Of a DNA stretch of 64,000 nucleotides, positions 8,921-17,612 are shown in pieces. The notes under the pieces were generated by a model, which was not told the DNA's origin, did no database searches, and saw only the letters and a list, made by a program, of their open reading frames with translations. Made by a program: the position numbers and the translations under genes. Positions within the stretch are counted from its first letter, which is position 1. Every line of letters begins with the position of its first letter. Origin of the DNA: Halanaerobium polyolivorans (GTDB lineage Bacteria; Bacillota; Halanaerobiia; Halanaerobiales; Halanaerobiaceae); contig NZ_JAJFAT010000007.1 of the NCBI RefSeq assembly GCF_020711195.1, forward strand, positions 61,415 through 125,414. The letters run 5' to 3'.

Positions 8921-9790
8921 ATGAAGGTAAAAAAAGCAGTTATTCCGGCAGCAGGTTGGGGAACCCGTTTACTGCCAGCTACAAAGGCACAGCCAAAGGA
9001 AATGATTCCAATTGTAGATAAGCCTACCATTCAATATATAGTTGAAGAAGCAGTAGAGGCAGGAATAGAAGATATACTGATTATAACCTCTAAGGACAAA
9101 CAGAGTATTGAAGATCACTTTGATAAATCAACCGCCTTAGAAAAAGCCCTAAGAGAAAAGGGAAAAACAGAAATGTTAGAAACTGTGCAGAATATCTCTG
9201 ATATGATTACCATCCATTCTGTAAGACAGAAAGAACAGAAAGGTTTGGGTCATGCAATTTTATGTGCTAAAACCTTTGTTGGTGATGATCCCTTTGCTGT
9301 TCTTTTAGGTGATGATGTTATCAGATCAGAAAAAGCGGTTATCAAACAGATGATGGAGGTTTATGAAGCCAAAGAAACAGCTGTTTTAGGCTGTCAGACC
9401 GTTGCAGAAAAAGATGTCAGCAAATATGGGATAGTTAAATACAGCAGCAGGGACGAAGATGTGTATGAGGTAGAAGATATGATAGAAAAACCTGCTGTAG
9501 ATGAAGCACCTTCCAGGCTGGCAATTCTAGGCCGCTATATTATTACACCTGATATTTTTGAAATTATAGAAAAAACACCTCCAGGTAAGGGAGGCGAAAT
9601 CCAGCTTACAGATGCATTAAAAAGCTTATTAGAACAAAGAAGTGTTTATGCTTATGATTTTGAGGGTAAGCGTTATGATGTTGGAAATAAGTTTGGCTTT
9701 TTACAGACAACAGTAGAGTTCGCCCTGGCCAGAGAGGATTTGGGTGAAGAATTTAAAGAATATCTCTTGGAATTGATGGCAGAGTTTTAA
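8921..9790 (+). CDS. galU: UTP-glucose-1-phosphate uridylyltransferase
   Basis: 289 residues. The ATG at 8921 is chosen over the one at 8906 because AGGAGTGATAGG lies between them at ribosome-site distance. The N-terminus KAVIPAAGWGTRLLPATKAQ is the GalU nucleotide-binding signature with the activating Lys; PKEMIPIVDKP, the LLGDD segment and GKGGEIQLTDAL are also typical. It makes UDP-glucose from glucose 1-phosphate and UTP for envelope glycans. It lies 24 bases after the patatin gene, so the two may be cotranscribed. Length and motifs match the bacterial family fully. Confidence 0.95.
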   Translation: MKVKKAVIPAAGWGTRLLPATKAQPKEMIPIVDKPTIQYIVEEAVEAGIEDILIITSKDKQSIEDHFDKSTALEKALREKGKTEMLETVQNISDMITIHSVRQKEQKGLGHAILCAKTFVGDDPFAVLLGDDVIRSEKAVIKQMMEVYEAKETAVLGCQTVAEKDVSKYGIVKYSSRDEDVYEVEDMIEKPAVDEAPSRLAILGRYIITPDIFEIIEKTPPGKGGEIQLTDALKSLLEQRSVYAYDFEGKRYDVGNKFGFLQTTVEFALAREDLGEEFKEYLLELMAEF

Positions 9791-9805
9791 ATTAAAGAAA
9801 AAAAT

Positions 9806-9838
9806 GCTCAGCTGCAGTTAAAAAAGCGACTGAGCTCT
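9806..9838. terminator. Bidirectional terminator between convergent genes
   Basis: GCTCAG (9806-9811) pairs with CTGAGC (9830-9835), with A-rich and T-rich flanks on both sides, between galU (plus) and the radical SAM gene (minus). Confidence 0.5.
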
Positions 9839-9871
9839 TTAGATTAATTTTATCTGGCAAAAAATTTAGTC

Positions 9872-11509
9872 TTAAAAGCGGAAAAATTCTTCTAATTGCT
9901 CGAAGTTAAAACCTTCTCCCAGTACTTTTTTGAGTTCTTTTTTGGATTGAGGTTTTTCAACTATTATCTTAGCTGCTCTTTTGGCACCGATACCGGGAAG
10001 AGCTTCCAGTTCTTTTTTCTTTAAATCACTAAATTTCTGCGGCCACTTAAGGGCGGTAATAGACCTATAACCATGGTCAATAACCTTTACTTCTGCAAAA
10101 AAATTATCTTTTTTTCCGATCACAGCAGTTAAGATCGGATAGGTTCCCAGCTGTCTGCAGTAATTTAAAGAACCTTTTTGTTTTTCTGAATAGAGGTCTT
10201 TAAGGATCACAGCTTTGGGGAAAACCTGCTGCAGCATTTTATGGTTTATTTCTTGATTGATCTGCTGCTTATATTTTTTAAATTGACCCTGACTGTATTT
10301 GACTTCAGGGTAGCTGCCCAAACGAACCACCTGTCTGATATTGATCCTTCTTAAGAGCAGACCAGCTTCAAGCAGTCTTTTTAAAAAGTTATAGTTGTGG
10401 CTAAAAGTTTTTTCGCTTTCACCGATAAGTCCGTGCACAAAGTTGATTCCCGGTAGTAATTTAGGAATTCCTTCTTCTCTTCGGCCACCGATTTCATTGA
10501 GCATTTTGATGGCAAAGTAGTTTTCTTCAACTGTACTGTCGATATTATTTTTATTTAAGACCACAGGATCTGCTGATTCTAGACCAAAGGCAGCTGTATC
10601 TCCAGCTGTGTTGTATTTAGTTATGGTCTCGATGATCTCGGCGGCAGCTTTTGGATTTTTGGCTATTTGGGCTGGGTTCATATTATCCATATGCAGAACC
10701 TTAAGTTGAGGGTCGGCTTTTCTGATCCCCTGATAGAGCTCTTTAATCTGAGCCGGGTTCAAGTTAAAACTACCATTTTTAAGTTCAGCTCCATAAAGGA
10801 GAATATCTGTCTGAGCACCCAAGCGGTAGTGGTGGATACCTGCTGCAGCCAGAGCTTGAACTTCACTGCTGATCGCCTCTGGAGAACGGCTGTAGCTGAC
10901 CTTTTTTAATCTTTCACTACAAAAGGCACAGTGTTTAGGTCTAGGACAGCCCCTAAAACTTTCTAATTCAGCGATTAGATGGGGATAATTGGGGTGTTCT
11001 TTAACCAGTTCTGCTCCTTTTATCGCCCAGCTATTGATTTTTTCGGCTATCATATTTAAAGGGATTTCTTTTTTGAGCAGGCGCTGGTAAATATCAAAGG
11101 CAGCAACTTCTGAACTTATAATATCAAAATCAGCTTTAAATTTAGCTCTCATTTTAGGGATCAGGGTTATGGGACCACCTAAAACCTTAGTTGGATAAAA
11201 TAGTTTTTGACTTATTTCTTTGATCTCTGCCGCAGAAGCAGGTTGACCACCCAAATAATGGCCGGGAACTGTTGTTCCGGCAATCATAATTACTATATCT
11301 TCTGCTTCTAATTGCTTTAAATAATTTTCTTTATCCTGACGCAGGGAATCTATGCTTATATAATTTAGCCTTTCAGGAGTGATTCCCGCTTCTAAAAGGG
11401 CACCCCAGAGATAACGCAGGTGAGGTGAAATATATGGTGGTACACCAAGACAGGAAGGTTCATCTAAATAGCCATCTATGATGCTAATATTCAATGTAGA
11501 ATTTTTCAT
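9872..11509 (-). CDS. Radical SAM protein with C-terminal helix-hairpin-helix (COG1031-like)
   Basis: 545 residues; ATG at 11507-11509 with GGAGAAAGGAAG upstream on the minus strand. The N-terminal 150 residues look like a cobalamin-binding-type Rossmann segment without the His motif. The radical SAM cluster motif is FRGCPRPKHCAFCSE (near residue 195), which is CX5CX2C, not the canonical CX3CX2C. A TIM-barrel core follows. The C-terminus carries a helix-hairpin-helix, EALPGIGAKRAAKIIVEKPQ, as in ComEA-type DNA-binding tails. This architecture matches a family described as radical SAM enzymes with a C-terminal HhH motif, known mainly from archaea; its reaction is unknown to me. It stands alone on the minus strand, flanked by plus-strand envelope genes. 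Confidence 0.75.
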   Translation of the reverse strand: MKNSTLNISIIDGYLDEPSCLGVPPYISPHLRYLWGALLEAGITPERLNYISIDSLRQDKENYLKQLEAEDIVIMIAGTTVPGHYLGGQPASAAEIKEISQKLFYPTKVLGGPITLIPKMRAKFKADFDIISSEVAAFDIYQRLLKKEIPLNMIAEKINSWAIKGAELVKEHPNYPHLIAELESFRGCPRPKHCAFCSERLKKVSYSRSPEAISSEVQALAAAGIHHYRLGAQTDILLYGAELKNGSFNLNPAQIKELYQGIRKADPQLKVLHMDNMNPAQIAKNPKAAAEIIETITKYNTAGDTAAFGLESADPVVLNKNNIDSTVEENYFAIKMLNEIGGRREEGIPKLLPGINFVHGLIGESEKTFSHNYNFLKRLLEAGLLLRRINIRQVVRLGSYPEVKYSQGQFKKYKQQINQEINHKMLQQVFPKAVILKDLYSEKQKGSLNYCRQLGTYPILTAVIGKKDNFFAEVKVIDHGYRSITALKWPQKFSDLKKKELEALPGIGAKRAAKIIVEKPQSKKELKKVLGEGFNFEQLEEFFRF

Positions 11510-11793
11510 TTTTGCTTCCTTTCTCCAAAATTATTTATTAAAATTATTTTTATTTTTTTCTTTTTAGTTTTAGTTCTTATTCCTCATTATATTATATTAG
11601 AGGCTCTGATTAAAGAGCTGAATTGTTCAGAAGCTGATATCGACCTTATTTTAGACATTTTTTGTGAATATTTTTAAATTTGGGCAGGATTTAGCCCTTT
11701 AAGATTAAATATATATAAGTAGGGAAATAATATTATTAATAAGCTGGTTTGAAGCTAAAAGCTCTTTCAAAATACATTTTGGGGTTGAAAATT
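11510..11793. other. Intergenic region between divergent genes
   Basis: 284 bases, AT-rich. It holds the ribosome site of the minus-strand gene (about 11516-11530) and GGGGTTG (11781-11787) for the plus-strand gene. I see no convincing -35/-10 pair for either gene. A start-less open frame at 11540-11677 is discussed among the rejected items. Confidence 0.5.
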
Positions 11794-13893
11794 ATGAAAA
11801 ATTTAAAAAGCCTAAATAAATCGACTAAATTTATCTTTTTGCTCTTTGCTTTTTTATTACTTTTTAGCCTGCAGGCAGAGGCTAAATTTTTTGAAGCTGG
11901 TTTACAGCGCTATATCAATAGTAATCACTGGCTTTCTATACCTGTTTTTCAGCCTGCTGATAGAATTGAAATCAGGGCAGAAGGAGATACAGTTATCAGG
12001 GCTTCAGGGGAAGAAGATTATGATTTGGCAAAAGGCAGAACATATTTTATCAGCCAGGCGGCCCAGAGTAGAACCGACGGCTGGGCCATTCAAGTTTTTG
12101 CTACAGCTGAGCAAGAAAATGCTCTAGCTATGGAGGCTGAACTTGCTAATCTCTTTGCTGAGGAGATTACCATTGAAAAGGAAGCGGAGTTATATAAGGT
12201 TTTGATCGGTAATTTTGCTGAGCGAGATCAGGTAGATCAGTTTCGGGAAGATTTAAGGGCAGAAGGATATGAAGGCTGGCCCAGGCTGATTGATCAAGAG
12301 GCAGAACAGCTCAGCAGTGGAGAACTAGGCTTTTATACAGCCTTAGGAGAAAGACTATTTACAGCTTCAATCTTCGAAATAGAGGGTTCTTTTGATGCTA
12401 AGGCAAATAAGCTGGAGGGTAAATATTCTTTTAGCCTCTTAGGTGATCAGGTTTCTATCCGCCGCCAGACAGATTTAGAAGCTTTGACAGCTTCTCTGCT
12501 GCAGAATTTTCTCTCTGCAGATGATCCAGCAGAAGCATTAAAGGCTCAGGCAATTTTATATAGAACCTCCCTCTTATATCAAATTGAAACCCAGGGGCCT
12601 CAGCTGCAAAATATTAATAATATTGTTTTAAGAGAAGCAGATGAGGTTTTTAAGGCAGCTGCTGCAGCAACTAAAGACCAGGTTTTAATCAGAAATGATA
12701 ATTTTTTCTATGATGCAGATTTGAGCTTGCGGGAGATTAGAAGGCCCAGAGCTGGGATAGTGCCCTTAGCAGATGCAGCTTACAGCCACCAGGAGATCAT
12801 TAACTACTATTACAGCAGAGCAGAAATAGCTGATTTAAATGATTTGATAGACAGAGAAAGCAGATTTAAAACTAATATCAGTTATGGCTTAAGTTTTGAA
12901 GAGATCAGGGAGATGAGCTGGGAAGGTCCACGTTTTTTAACAATTATGGAATTAAATCTAAATCTGGACAGAATGAAGCTTAAACCTGTTTTAGCTAGAG
13001 ATATAGTTCAGGGGCGGGAAGATTTAAGTGATCTGGTGAGAAGGTATTCAGCTTTAGCTGGGATCAATGGCGGCTATTTTGATCAGACAGGTAAACCACT
13101 TGGTCTGGTATATATTGATGGTCAGCTGGTCAGTGAACCCCTCTATAATAGGACCGCACTTTTGCTTGATGATTCGGGTTCTGCTGTGATTGAACAGGTG
13201 GACTGGCAGGGAAAAGCAATTATCGAGGAATTAGAGGCTGAGATCAGTTTAGATGGAGTTAACAGAAAAGCCGAAAGAGCTGAAGCGGTGCTTTTCAACC
13301 GCTATTTTGGTGATCGAATGCCCGAACTAGAAGAAGATTATTATGATATCGTGGTACGCTCAGGACAAATACTGGGGGTAGAAAATAATTCGCGAAGCAG
13401 AACTCCAATTGCACCAGACGGCTATATTATCAGGGTTCATCGGGATAAAGAAGCTGTACTGGGCTTGATTCCCGAACTAAAAGATAAAGCGATCAGCCTG
13501 GAAAATAATTTCCAACCTGATTTTGCAGAAAATAATATTCTATATGGACTTGGGGGAGGACCCCAACTGCTCAGAGATGGAGAGATTGCCATCACTGGAG
13601 AAGAAGAAAGATTTCAAGCTGATATTTTAAATTACAGGGCTCCTAGAACAGCTCTCGGGATTACAGAAAACCAGCGTTTGATCATGCTGACCGTTGACGG
13701 CAGGCAGCAGGAAACAAGTATTGGGATGACTTTAGAAGAGCTGGCAGTATTTATGCAGGAATTGGGAGTTAAAGATGCGATGAACCTTGATGGTGGTGGT
13801 TCAGCCAGAATGGTTGTCCGTGGTTTTACCATGAGTCGTCCCAGTGAAAAGCGTTTGATCAGCAATGGAATTATTGTTGAAAGCAGCAATTAA
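11794..13893 (+). CDS. SPOR-domain phosphodiester glycosidase (NAGPA/DUF2233) with a SpoIID-like middle
   Basis: 699 residues from the ATG at 11794 (GGGGTTG upstream); the TTG at 11749 has no ribosome site. A signal peptide ends near QAEA-KF. Residues about 90-165 form a SPOR peptidoglycan-binding repeat (GWAIQVFATAEQENA, then LYKVLIGNFAERDQVDQF). The middle segment AEALKAQAILYRTSLLYQ resembles the core of SpoIID/LytB wall hydrolases but lacks their usual acidic active-site context. The C-terminal 250 residues are a NAGPA domain (GINGGYFDQTG, GGGPQLL, then MNLDGGGSARMVV), which removes phosphodiester-linked sugars from glycans. It is likely periplasmic and wall-bound, acting on a phosphate-linked envelope polymer. 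Substrate unknown. Confidence 0.8.
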   Translation: MKNLKSLNKSTKFIFLLFAFLLLFSLQAEAKFFEAGLQRYINSNHWLSIPVFQPADRIEIRAEGDTVIRASGEEDYDLAKGRTYFISQAAQSRTDGWAIQVFATAEQENALAMEAELANLFAEEITIEKEAELYKVLIGNFAERDQVDQFREDLRAEGYEGWPRLIDQEAEQLSSGELGFYTALGERLFTASIFEIEGSFDAKANKLEGKYSFSLLGDQVSIRRQTDLEALTASLLQNFLSADDPAEALKAQAILYRTSLLYQIETQGPQLQNINNIVLREADEVFKAAAAATKDQVLIRNDNFFYDADLSLREIRRPRAGIVPLADAAYSHQEIINYYYSRAEIADLNDLIDRESRFKTNISYGLSFEEIREMSWEGPRFLTIMELNLNLDRMKLKPVLARDIVQGREDLSDLVRRYSALAGINGGYFDQTGKPLGLVYIDGQLVSEPLYNRTALLLDDSGSAVIEQVDWQGKAIIEELEAEISLDGVNRKAERAEAVLFNRYFGDRMPELEEDYYDIVVRSGQILGVENNSRSRTPIAPDGYIIRVHRDKEAVLGLIPELKDKAISLENNFQPDFAENNILYGLGGGPQLLRDGEIAITGEEERFQADILNYRAPRTALGITENQRLIMLTVDGRQQETSIGMTLEELAVFMQELGVKDAMNLDGGGSARMVVRGFTMSRPSEKRLISNGIIVESSN

Positions 13894-13907
13894 TTTTGAA
13901 GATTTTA

Positions 13908-13937
13908 TTGCTTTAAGAGTATATATTTAGGTATAAT
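13908..13937 (+). promoter_or_regulatory. SigA-type promoter
   Basis: TTGCTT (13908-13913), 18-bp spacer, TATAAT (13932-13937), upstream of the gene at 13969. Confidence 0.5.
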
Positions 13938-13968
13938 AAAACTACAAAGAGATAAAGGAGAATCAAGT

Positions 13969-14493
13969 ATGAGAAAAATAATAGTTTTAGCTTTAACTTT
14001 AGTCCTATTTTTAAGTCTTTCTACAGCTGTAGGGGCAGCTGAACTGGATTCAGTCAACTACATATTATCAGGTGATTCCTTTGATGTAGATGCAATTCAG
14101 ATCGAACCTGAATTTATTCTGGATAGAGGTCATACAGTCAAAACTAATTTTGCCTTTGATGGTGATGACTTTTATTTAGGTGCAGATATGGGGATTAATT
14201 TATTTAGAGAAGAAGAATTTAAATTAGATCTTCATCTGATGGTCACAAATGATGTGGATGGTCAGAGCTTTGGTAAGGCTATTGGAGCTTCTGCAAGAAC
14301 TCTAAATCCTGATGTGAATTTTTACTGGCATACCTACTATTTTATTGATAGTGATCTAGATAACCATGCCCATTACAGAGGTGGAGTTGATTATCCGATC
14401 AGTGATACAGTTAATTTAGATGTTAGTATCGGTAATTTTTACTGGGATTTAGATTCAACTGTGCTCAATTTAGGCTTAAAATTTAAATTATAA
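13969..14493 (+). CDS. Small secreted barrel-like envelope protein
   Basis: 174 residues with AAAGGAG ahead of the ATG. The signal peptide MRKIIVLALTLVLFLSLSTA is cut near VGA-AE. The mature 150 residues alternate polar and hydrophobic positions and end DSTVLNLGLKFKL, consistent with an 8-strand barrel or a periplasmic beta sandwich. No known family is recognised. It sits 15 bases before the heptose kinase gene with its own promoter, so it probably heads the rfaE1-rfaE2-sigH-comF run. Confidence 0.6.
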   Translation: MRKIIVLALTLVLFLSLSTAVGAAELDSVNYILSGDSFDVDAIQIEPEFILDRGHTVKTNFAFDGDDFYLGADMGINLFREEEFKLDLHLMVTNDVDGQSFGKAIGASARTLNPDVNFYWHTYYFIDSDLDNHAHYRGGVDYPISDTVNLDVSIGNFYWDLDSTVLNLGLKFKL

Positions 14494-14508
14494 GTTCAGG
14501 AGGATTCC

Positions 14509-15519
14509 ATGCAGAAATATGCTTCAGAAGATCTGATTAAATATATTAAGCGTTTTAAGCAGAAAAAGATAATGGTTTTAGGTGATGTAATTGCAGATCG
14601 TTTTGTGATTGCTGATCCTGACCGACTTTCCCGGGAAGCTCCGGTTTTAATACTGCGCCATAAAAAAGAAAAGGTGCTGGCAGGTGGTGGGGCAAATGCA
14701 GCTGCCAATATTGCCAGTTTAGGGGCAGAGGTAGATCTTTTAGGAATCAGAGGTGATGATCCTTCAGGTAGGGCTTTAATAGCAGAACTTGAAGGAAAAA
14801 ATATCATAACCGAGGGAATATTTGTTGATGCTTCTCGACCCACTGCTGAAAAAACCAGGATCTTAGCTGGTGGAGAACAGATTGTTAGACAGCAGGTTGT
14901 TAGGGTTGATAAACTTGAAAGCTCCTCGATTTCAGAAAAACTGCAGTCTTATCTGCTTAAATATTTCAGGGAAAATATTAAAGAGGCAGATGCAGTACTT
15001 TTTTCTGATTATGGGAATGGGATTTTTTCCAAAAAAAGCTGCAGCAGATTTATTGAGGCAGCAGCAGAGCATGATAAGATAACTGCTGTTGACTCCCGCT
15101 ATCAACTTGATGCTTTCCAGGGGGCAGTAATAGCTACCCCTAATCTAGAAGAGGCTTCTCAGGTTTATGGCAAGGAGCTTAAAACTCAGGCTGAGGTAGA
15201 AGAGGCTGGAGTTGAGATGAGAGAAAGATTTGAGCTGAAATATCTTTTGATAACCCAGGGTGGAGATGGGATGACCCTTTTTGCTCCTGAAGCTAAAATC
15301 GAGCATATTCCAGCCGCAAACTTTTCTGAAGTCTTCGATGTGACAGGGGCTGGTGATACTGTTGTGGGCACATTGATTCTGGCCCTGGCAGCTTCGGCTC
15401 CGGTGGAAATAGCGATCAGGCTAGCAAATTATGCAGCCGGGATAGTTGTTCGTAAAAGTGGAGTGGCAGTTGTGAGTGAGGCAGAATTGATCAAAGAAGT
15501 GATAAAAAATGGCAGCTAA
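14509..15519 (+). CDS. rfaE1: D-glycero-beta-D-manno-heptose-7-phosphate kinase
   Basis: 336 residues of the PfkB/ribokinase fold; AGGAGG precedes the ATG. It matches the kinase half of HldE: MVLGDVIADRFVIADPDRLS, the SREAPVL segment, AGGGANAAANIASLGA, and the C-terminal anion hole DVTGAGDT with the catalytic Asp (near 278). It phosphorylates heptose 7-phosphate at C1 on the way to ADP-heptose for the LPS inner core. The kinase and transferase are separate proteins here, not fused as in E. coli HldE. The 3' end overlaps rfaE2 by 11 bases, so the two are translationally coupled. Confidence 0.92.
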   Translation: MQKYASEDLIKYIKRFKQKKIMVLGDVIADRFVIADPDRLSREAPVLILRHKKEKVLAGGGANAAANIASLGAEVDLLGIRGDDPSGRALIAELEGKNIITEGIFVDASRPTAEKTRILAGGEQIVRQQVVRVDKLESSSISEKLQSYLLKYFRENIKEADAVLFSDYGNGIFSKKSCSRFIEAAAEHDKITAVDSRYQLDAFQGAVIATPNLEEASQVYGKELKTQAEVEEAGVEMRERFELKYLLITQGGDGMTLFAPEAKIEHIPAANFSEVFDVTGAGDTVVGTLILALAASAPVEIAIRLANYAAGIVVRKSGVAVVSEAELIKEVIKNGS

Positions 15520-15988
15520 AATTATGGAATTAAAGCAATTAAAAGCAGAGATTGAGGCAAAAAAGGCAGCAGGAGAATTGATAGTTTTTACAAATGGATG
15601 TTTTGATATCCTTCATGTCGGCCATGTCCGCTATTTAAAAAAGGCGGCAGCTTTAGGGGATAAGCTTGTTCTGGCAGTTAACAGTGATAGTTCGGTAAAA
15701 AAGATCAAAGCAAAAAACAGGCCTTTTGTTCCTGAAGCAGAGAGAATGGAAATTTTAGCTGCACTTGAGATGATAGATTATTTAATACTTTTTTCTGAGT
15801 CAGACTGCAAAAAACTTTTAGAGGAGTTAAAACCACAAGTTTATGTTAAAGGTGGAGATTATAGAATTGAGGATTTACCTGAGGCAGAAACGGTTTATGC
15901 TTATGGTGGTAAAATTGTACTGATTACAGAAGTGAAGGGACGTTCAACAACTAATTTGATCAAAAAGATCAGGAAGAGCAGGGATTAA
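15509..15988 (+). CDS. rfaE2: D-glycero-beta-D-manno-heptose-1-phosphate adenylyltransferase
   Basis: 159 residues, the nucleotidyltransferase half of HldE. FTNGCFDILHVGHVRYLKKA contains the HxGH motif, and GRSTTNLIKKI is the C-terminal signature. It converts heptose 1-phosphate plus ATP to ADP-heptose. The ATG at 15509 lies inside the end of rfaE1; a second ATG at 15524 is possible, but neither has a strong ribosome site, which fits coupling to rfaE1. Together with the kinase it implies that this organism makes heptose-containing LPS or soluble ADP-heptose. Confidence 0.93.
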   Translation: MAAKIMELKQLKAEIEAKKAAGELIVFTNGCFDILHVGHVRYLKKAAALGDKLVLAVNSDSSVKKIKAKNRPFVPEAERMEILAALEMIDYLILFSESDCKKLLEELKPQVYVKGGDYRIEDLPEAETVYAYGGKIVLITEVKGRSTTNLIKKIRKSRD

Positions 15989-15989
15989 G

Positions 15990-16094
15990 ATGAAATTTTT
16001 TAAACTGCAGCTTTTGATTTTCCTTATCTTAGCTTTACTTGCTGCAGCAGTCTTGGAATTGGGGATCAGTTTTCAGGGATTATTTAATTTTTAA
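15990..16094 (+). CDS. Small single-pass membrane peptide (34 aa)
   Basis: ATG at 15990, one base after the rfaE2 stop, with the purine-rich stretch AGGAAGAGCAGGG just ahead. The peptide is a short basic start (MKFFK), about 18 hydrophobic residues and a short tail (SFQGLFNF). It may be a small inner-membrane partner of the heptose enzymes or a non-functional frame. Position and ribosome site favour translation; function is unknown. Confidence 0.45.
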   Translation: MKFFKLQLLIFLILALLAAAVLELGISFQGLFNF

Positions 16095-16144
16095 AATTAA
16101 AAAACAAGCTTAGATTTGCTGTTGACCAGATGGGGGGGATTTTC

Positions 16145-16771
16145 TTGTTTAAAGAGAAGGAAGAAGAGGAGATTATTGAGATGGCCCAGGCTGGCAATGA
16201 CTTTGCCATTGAGTATTTAATAGACCAGAACATGGATATAGTTTATGCAAAAGCCAGGTTCTTTTTTATCAAGGGTCTTGACAGAGACGATGTTATACAG
16301 GAGGGAAGAGTAGGCTTATATAAGGCAATCCGTGACTATAGGGAAGGCAAAGGTGCTTCTTTCCGCGGTTTTTCCCAGCTATGTGTACACAGGCAGCTGG
16401 TATCTGCCATTAAAAAAGCAAATAGACAAAAACATATGCCTTTAAATACCTCCGCTTCACTTGATAAGAGTCTTGATTATGGCAATGAAACAGGCAGAAC
16501 ATTTAACGAGATCCTACCTGATGAGGGAGAAAATTTAGAAAGAAAATTTATTTGTCAGGAAACCTTAACCACAATTGTTAAAGAACTTTCCCGAGATCTT
16601 ACAGATCTAGAGTGGAATGTATTTATGCTTTATTTGGACAGCAGGTCTTATCAGGAGATTTCAGATCAACTTGAGATCAATGTTAAAACAGTGGATAATG
16701 CTCTGCAGAGAGCAAGGAAGAAAATCGAGGATCTAAAAGAACATTATAATCTTAAAGGAGTAGTGGGTTAA
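16145..16771 (+). CDS. sigH: RNA polymerase sigma factor SigH
   Basis: 208 residues. The TTG at 16145 is preferred because the G-run at 16132-16138 is a ribosome site 6 bases before it; the ATG at 16130 has no site. Region 2 carries DDVIQEGRVGLYKAIRDY and FRGFSQLCVHRQLVSAIK, closely matching the SigH (Spo0H) group, then RQKHMPLN and a region 4 helix-turn-helix (YQEISDQLEINVKTVDNALQ). In Bacillus SigH drives transition-phase genes including hpf and is needed for sporulation; no sporulation gene is visible here. Four SigH-type promoters lie in this window. The neighbour comF begins one base after the stop. Confidence 0.88.
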   Translation: MFKEKEEEEIIEMAQAGNDFAIEYLIDQNMDIVYAKARFFFIKGLDRDDVIQEGRVGLYKAIRDYREGKGASFRGFSQLCVHRQLVSAIKKANRQKHMPLNTSASLDKSLDYGNETGRTFNEILPDEGENLERKFICQETLTTIVKELSRDLTDLEWNVFMLYLDSRSYQEISDQLEINVKTVDNALQRARKKIEDLKEHYNLKGVVG

Positions 16772-16772
16772 T

Positions 16773-17513
16773 TTGTTAGAGTTTTTAAAAGATCTTTTTT
16801 ATCCAGAGAAAAAAGTTTGTCTTGCCTGTGAACGCAGGTATGACCATTCCGAAATAGAGGGGATGTGTGACCGCTGTTTATCCCGCTTTAGTTTTATCAA
16901 TCATTTTTGTCCAGTTTGTGGTCGGGAGGTTATTCCTGCTTCTTTGATCGGTGATCATCCCTGCCCTGAATGTCAGGAAAAGAGGCCGCCCTATAATTTT
17001 GCCAGGAGTGTATTTACCTATGCAGGTTATCCCAGAGAGATTCTCCTGGAGTTTAAATATGGCCACAGACCTGATCTTGCCGAACCCTTTGCTCATATGC
17101 TCCGCCTCTATTATCTGGAGTATTTCTCTGATCGAGATATTGATTATATTATTCCTGTACCAATGCATGCTGATAGGAAGAGCTACCGGGGCTATAATCA
17201 GACAGAAAGATTGGCTGAGGAACTGGCAAAGATTGTTAAAATAGAGTACAAAGATGATTTGAACAGAATCAAAAACAGTTTACCACTTTATACTTTAGCT
17301 AAAGAAGATCGTAAAACAGAATTAGAAGGTGCTTTTCAGCTTAAGATTAACCGTGATCCTGAACTTTTTGCTGATAAAAATATTTTAGTTGTTGATGATA
17401 TTATTACAACCGGAACAACTGCTTCAGAAATCTCTCACTTTATATTAGATGAATTAAAAGCAAAAAATGTCTATTTTCTAACCACTTCTTCAGTACCTGT
17501 ACATGTGGAGTAG
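16773..17513 (+). CDS. comF: ComF-family phosphoribosyltransferase-like protein
   Basis: 246 residues, TTG start, AAAGGAG inside the end of sigH. A zinc ribbon opens the protein (CLACERRYDHSEIEGMCDRC, then CPVCGRE and CPECQE). The rest is a type I phosphoribosyltransferase fold with the PRPP loop ILVVDDIITTGTTASE near residue 205. The family is needed for DNA uptake in competent bacteria, where it works with the ComFA helicase; no comFA is present here. The order comF then hpf also occurs in Bacillus. Confidence 0.88.
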   Translation: MLEFLKDLFYPEKKVCLACERRYDHSEIEGMCDRCLSRFSFINHFCPVCGREVIPASLIGDHPCPECQEKRPPYNFARSVFTYAGYPREILLEFKYGHRPDLAEPFAHMLRLYYLEYFSDRDIDYIIPVPMHADRKSYRGYNQTERLAEELAKIVKIEYKDDLNRIKNSLPLYTLAKEDRKTELEGAFQLKINRDPELFADKNILVVDDIITTGTTASEISHFILDELKAKNVYFLTTSSVPVHVE

Positions 17514-17530
17514 ACATTTTATATTTTTTA

Positions 17531-17559
17531 GCAGGAATTGATTACAATTTGTAGAATAT
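17531..17559 (+). promoter_or_regulatory. SigH-type promoter of hpf
   Basis: GCAGGAATT (17531-17539), 11-base spacer, GTAGAATAT (17551-17559). It matches RnAGGAwWW-N11-RnnGAATww at every defined position. hpf (yvyD) in Bacillus is also SigH-controlled. Confidence 0.7.
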
Positions 17560-17612
17560 AGTTAATAACAGATGAAGAGTATACAATACTAGATGTGAGA
17601 GGAAGTGATTTT

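Noticed and set aside
11540..11677. A 45-codon open frame with a hydrophobic start and the end NCSEADIDLILDIFCEYF
   Set aside because: It looks codon-like, but it has no ATG, GTG or TTG start and no ribosome site, and it overlaps the leader of the minus-strand gene. Possibly a gene remnant; not supported as a CDS.
11694..11722. GCAGGATTT upstream of the SPOR-NAGPA gene
   Set aside because: The -35 half fits SigH, but the position of the -10 box lacks GAAT.
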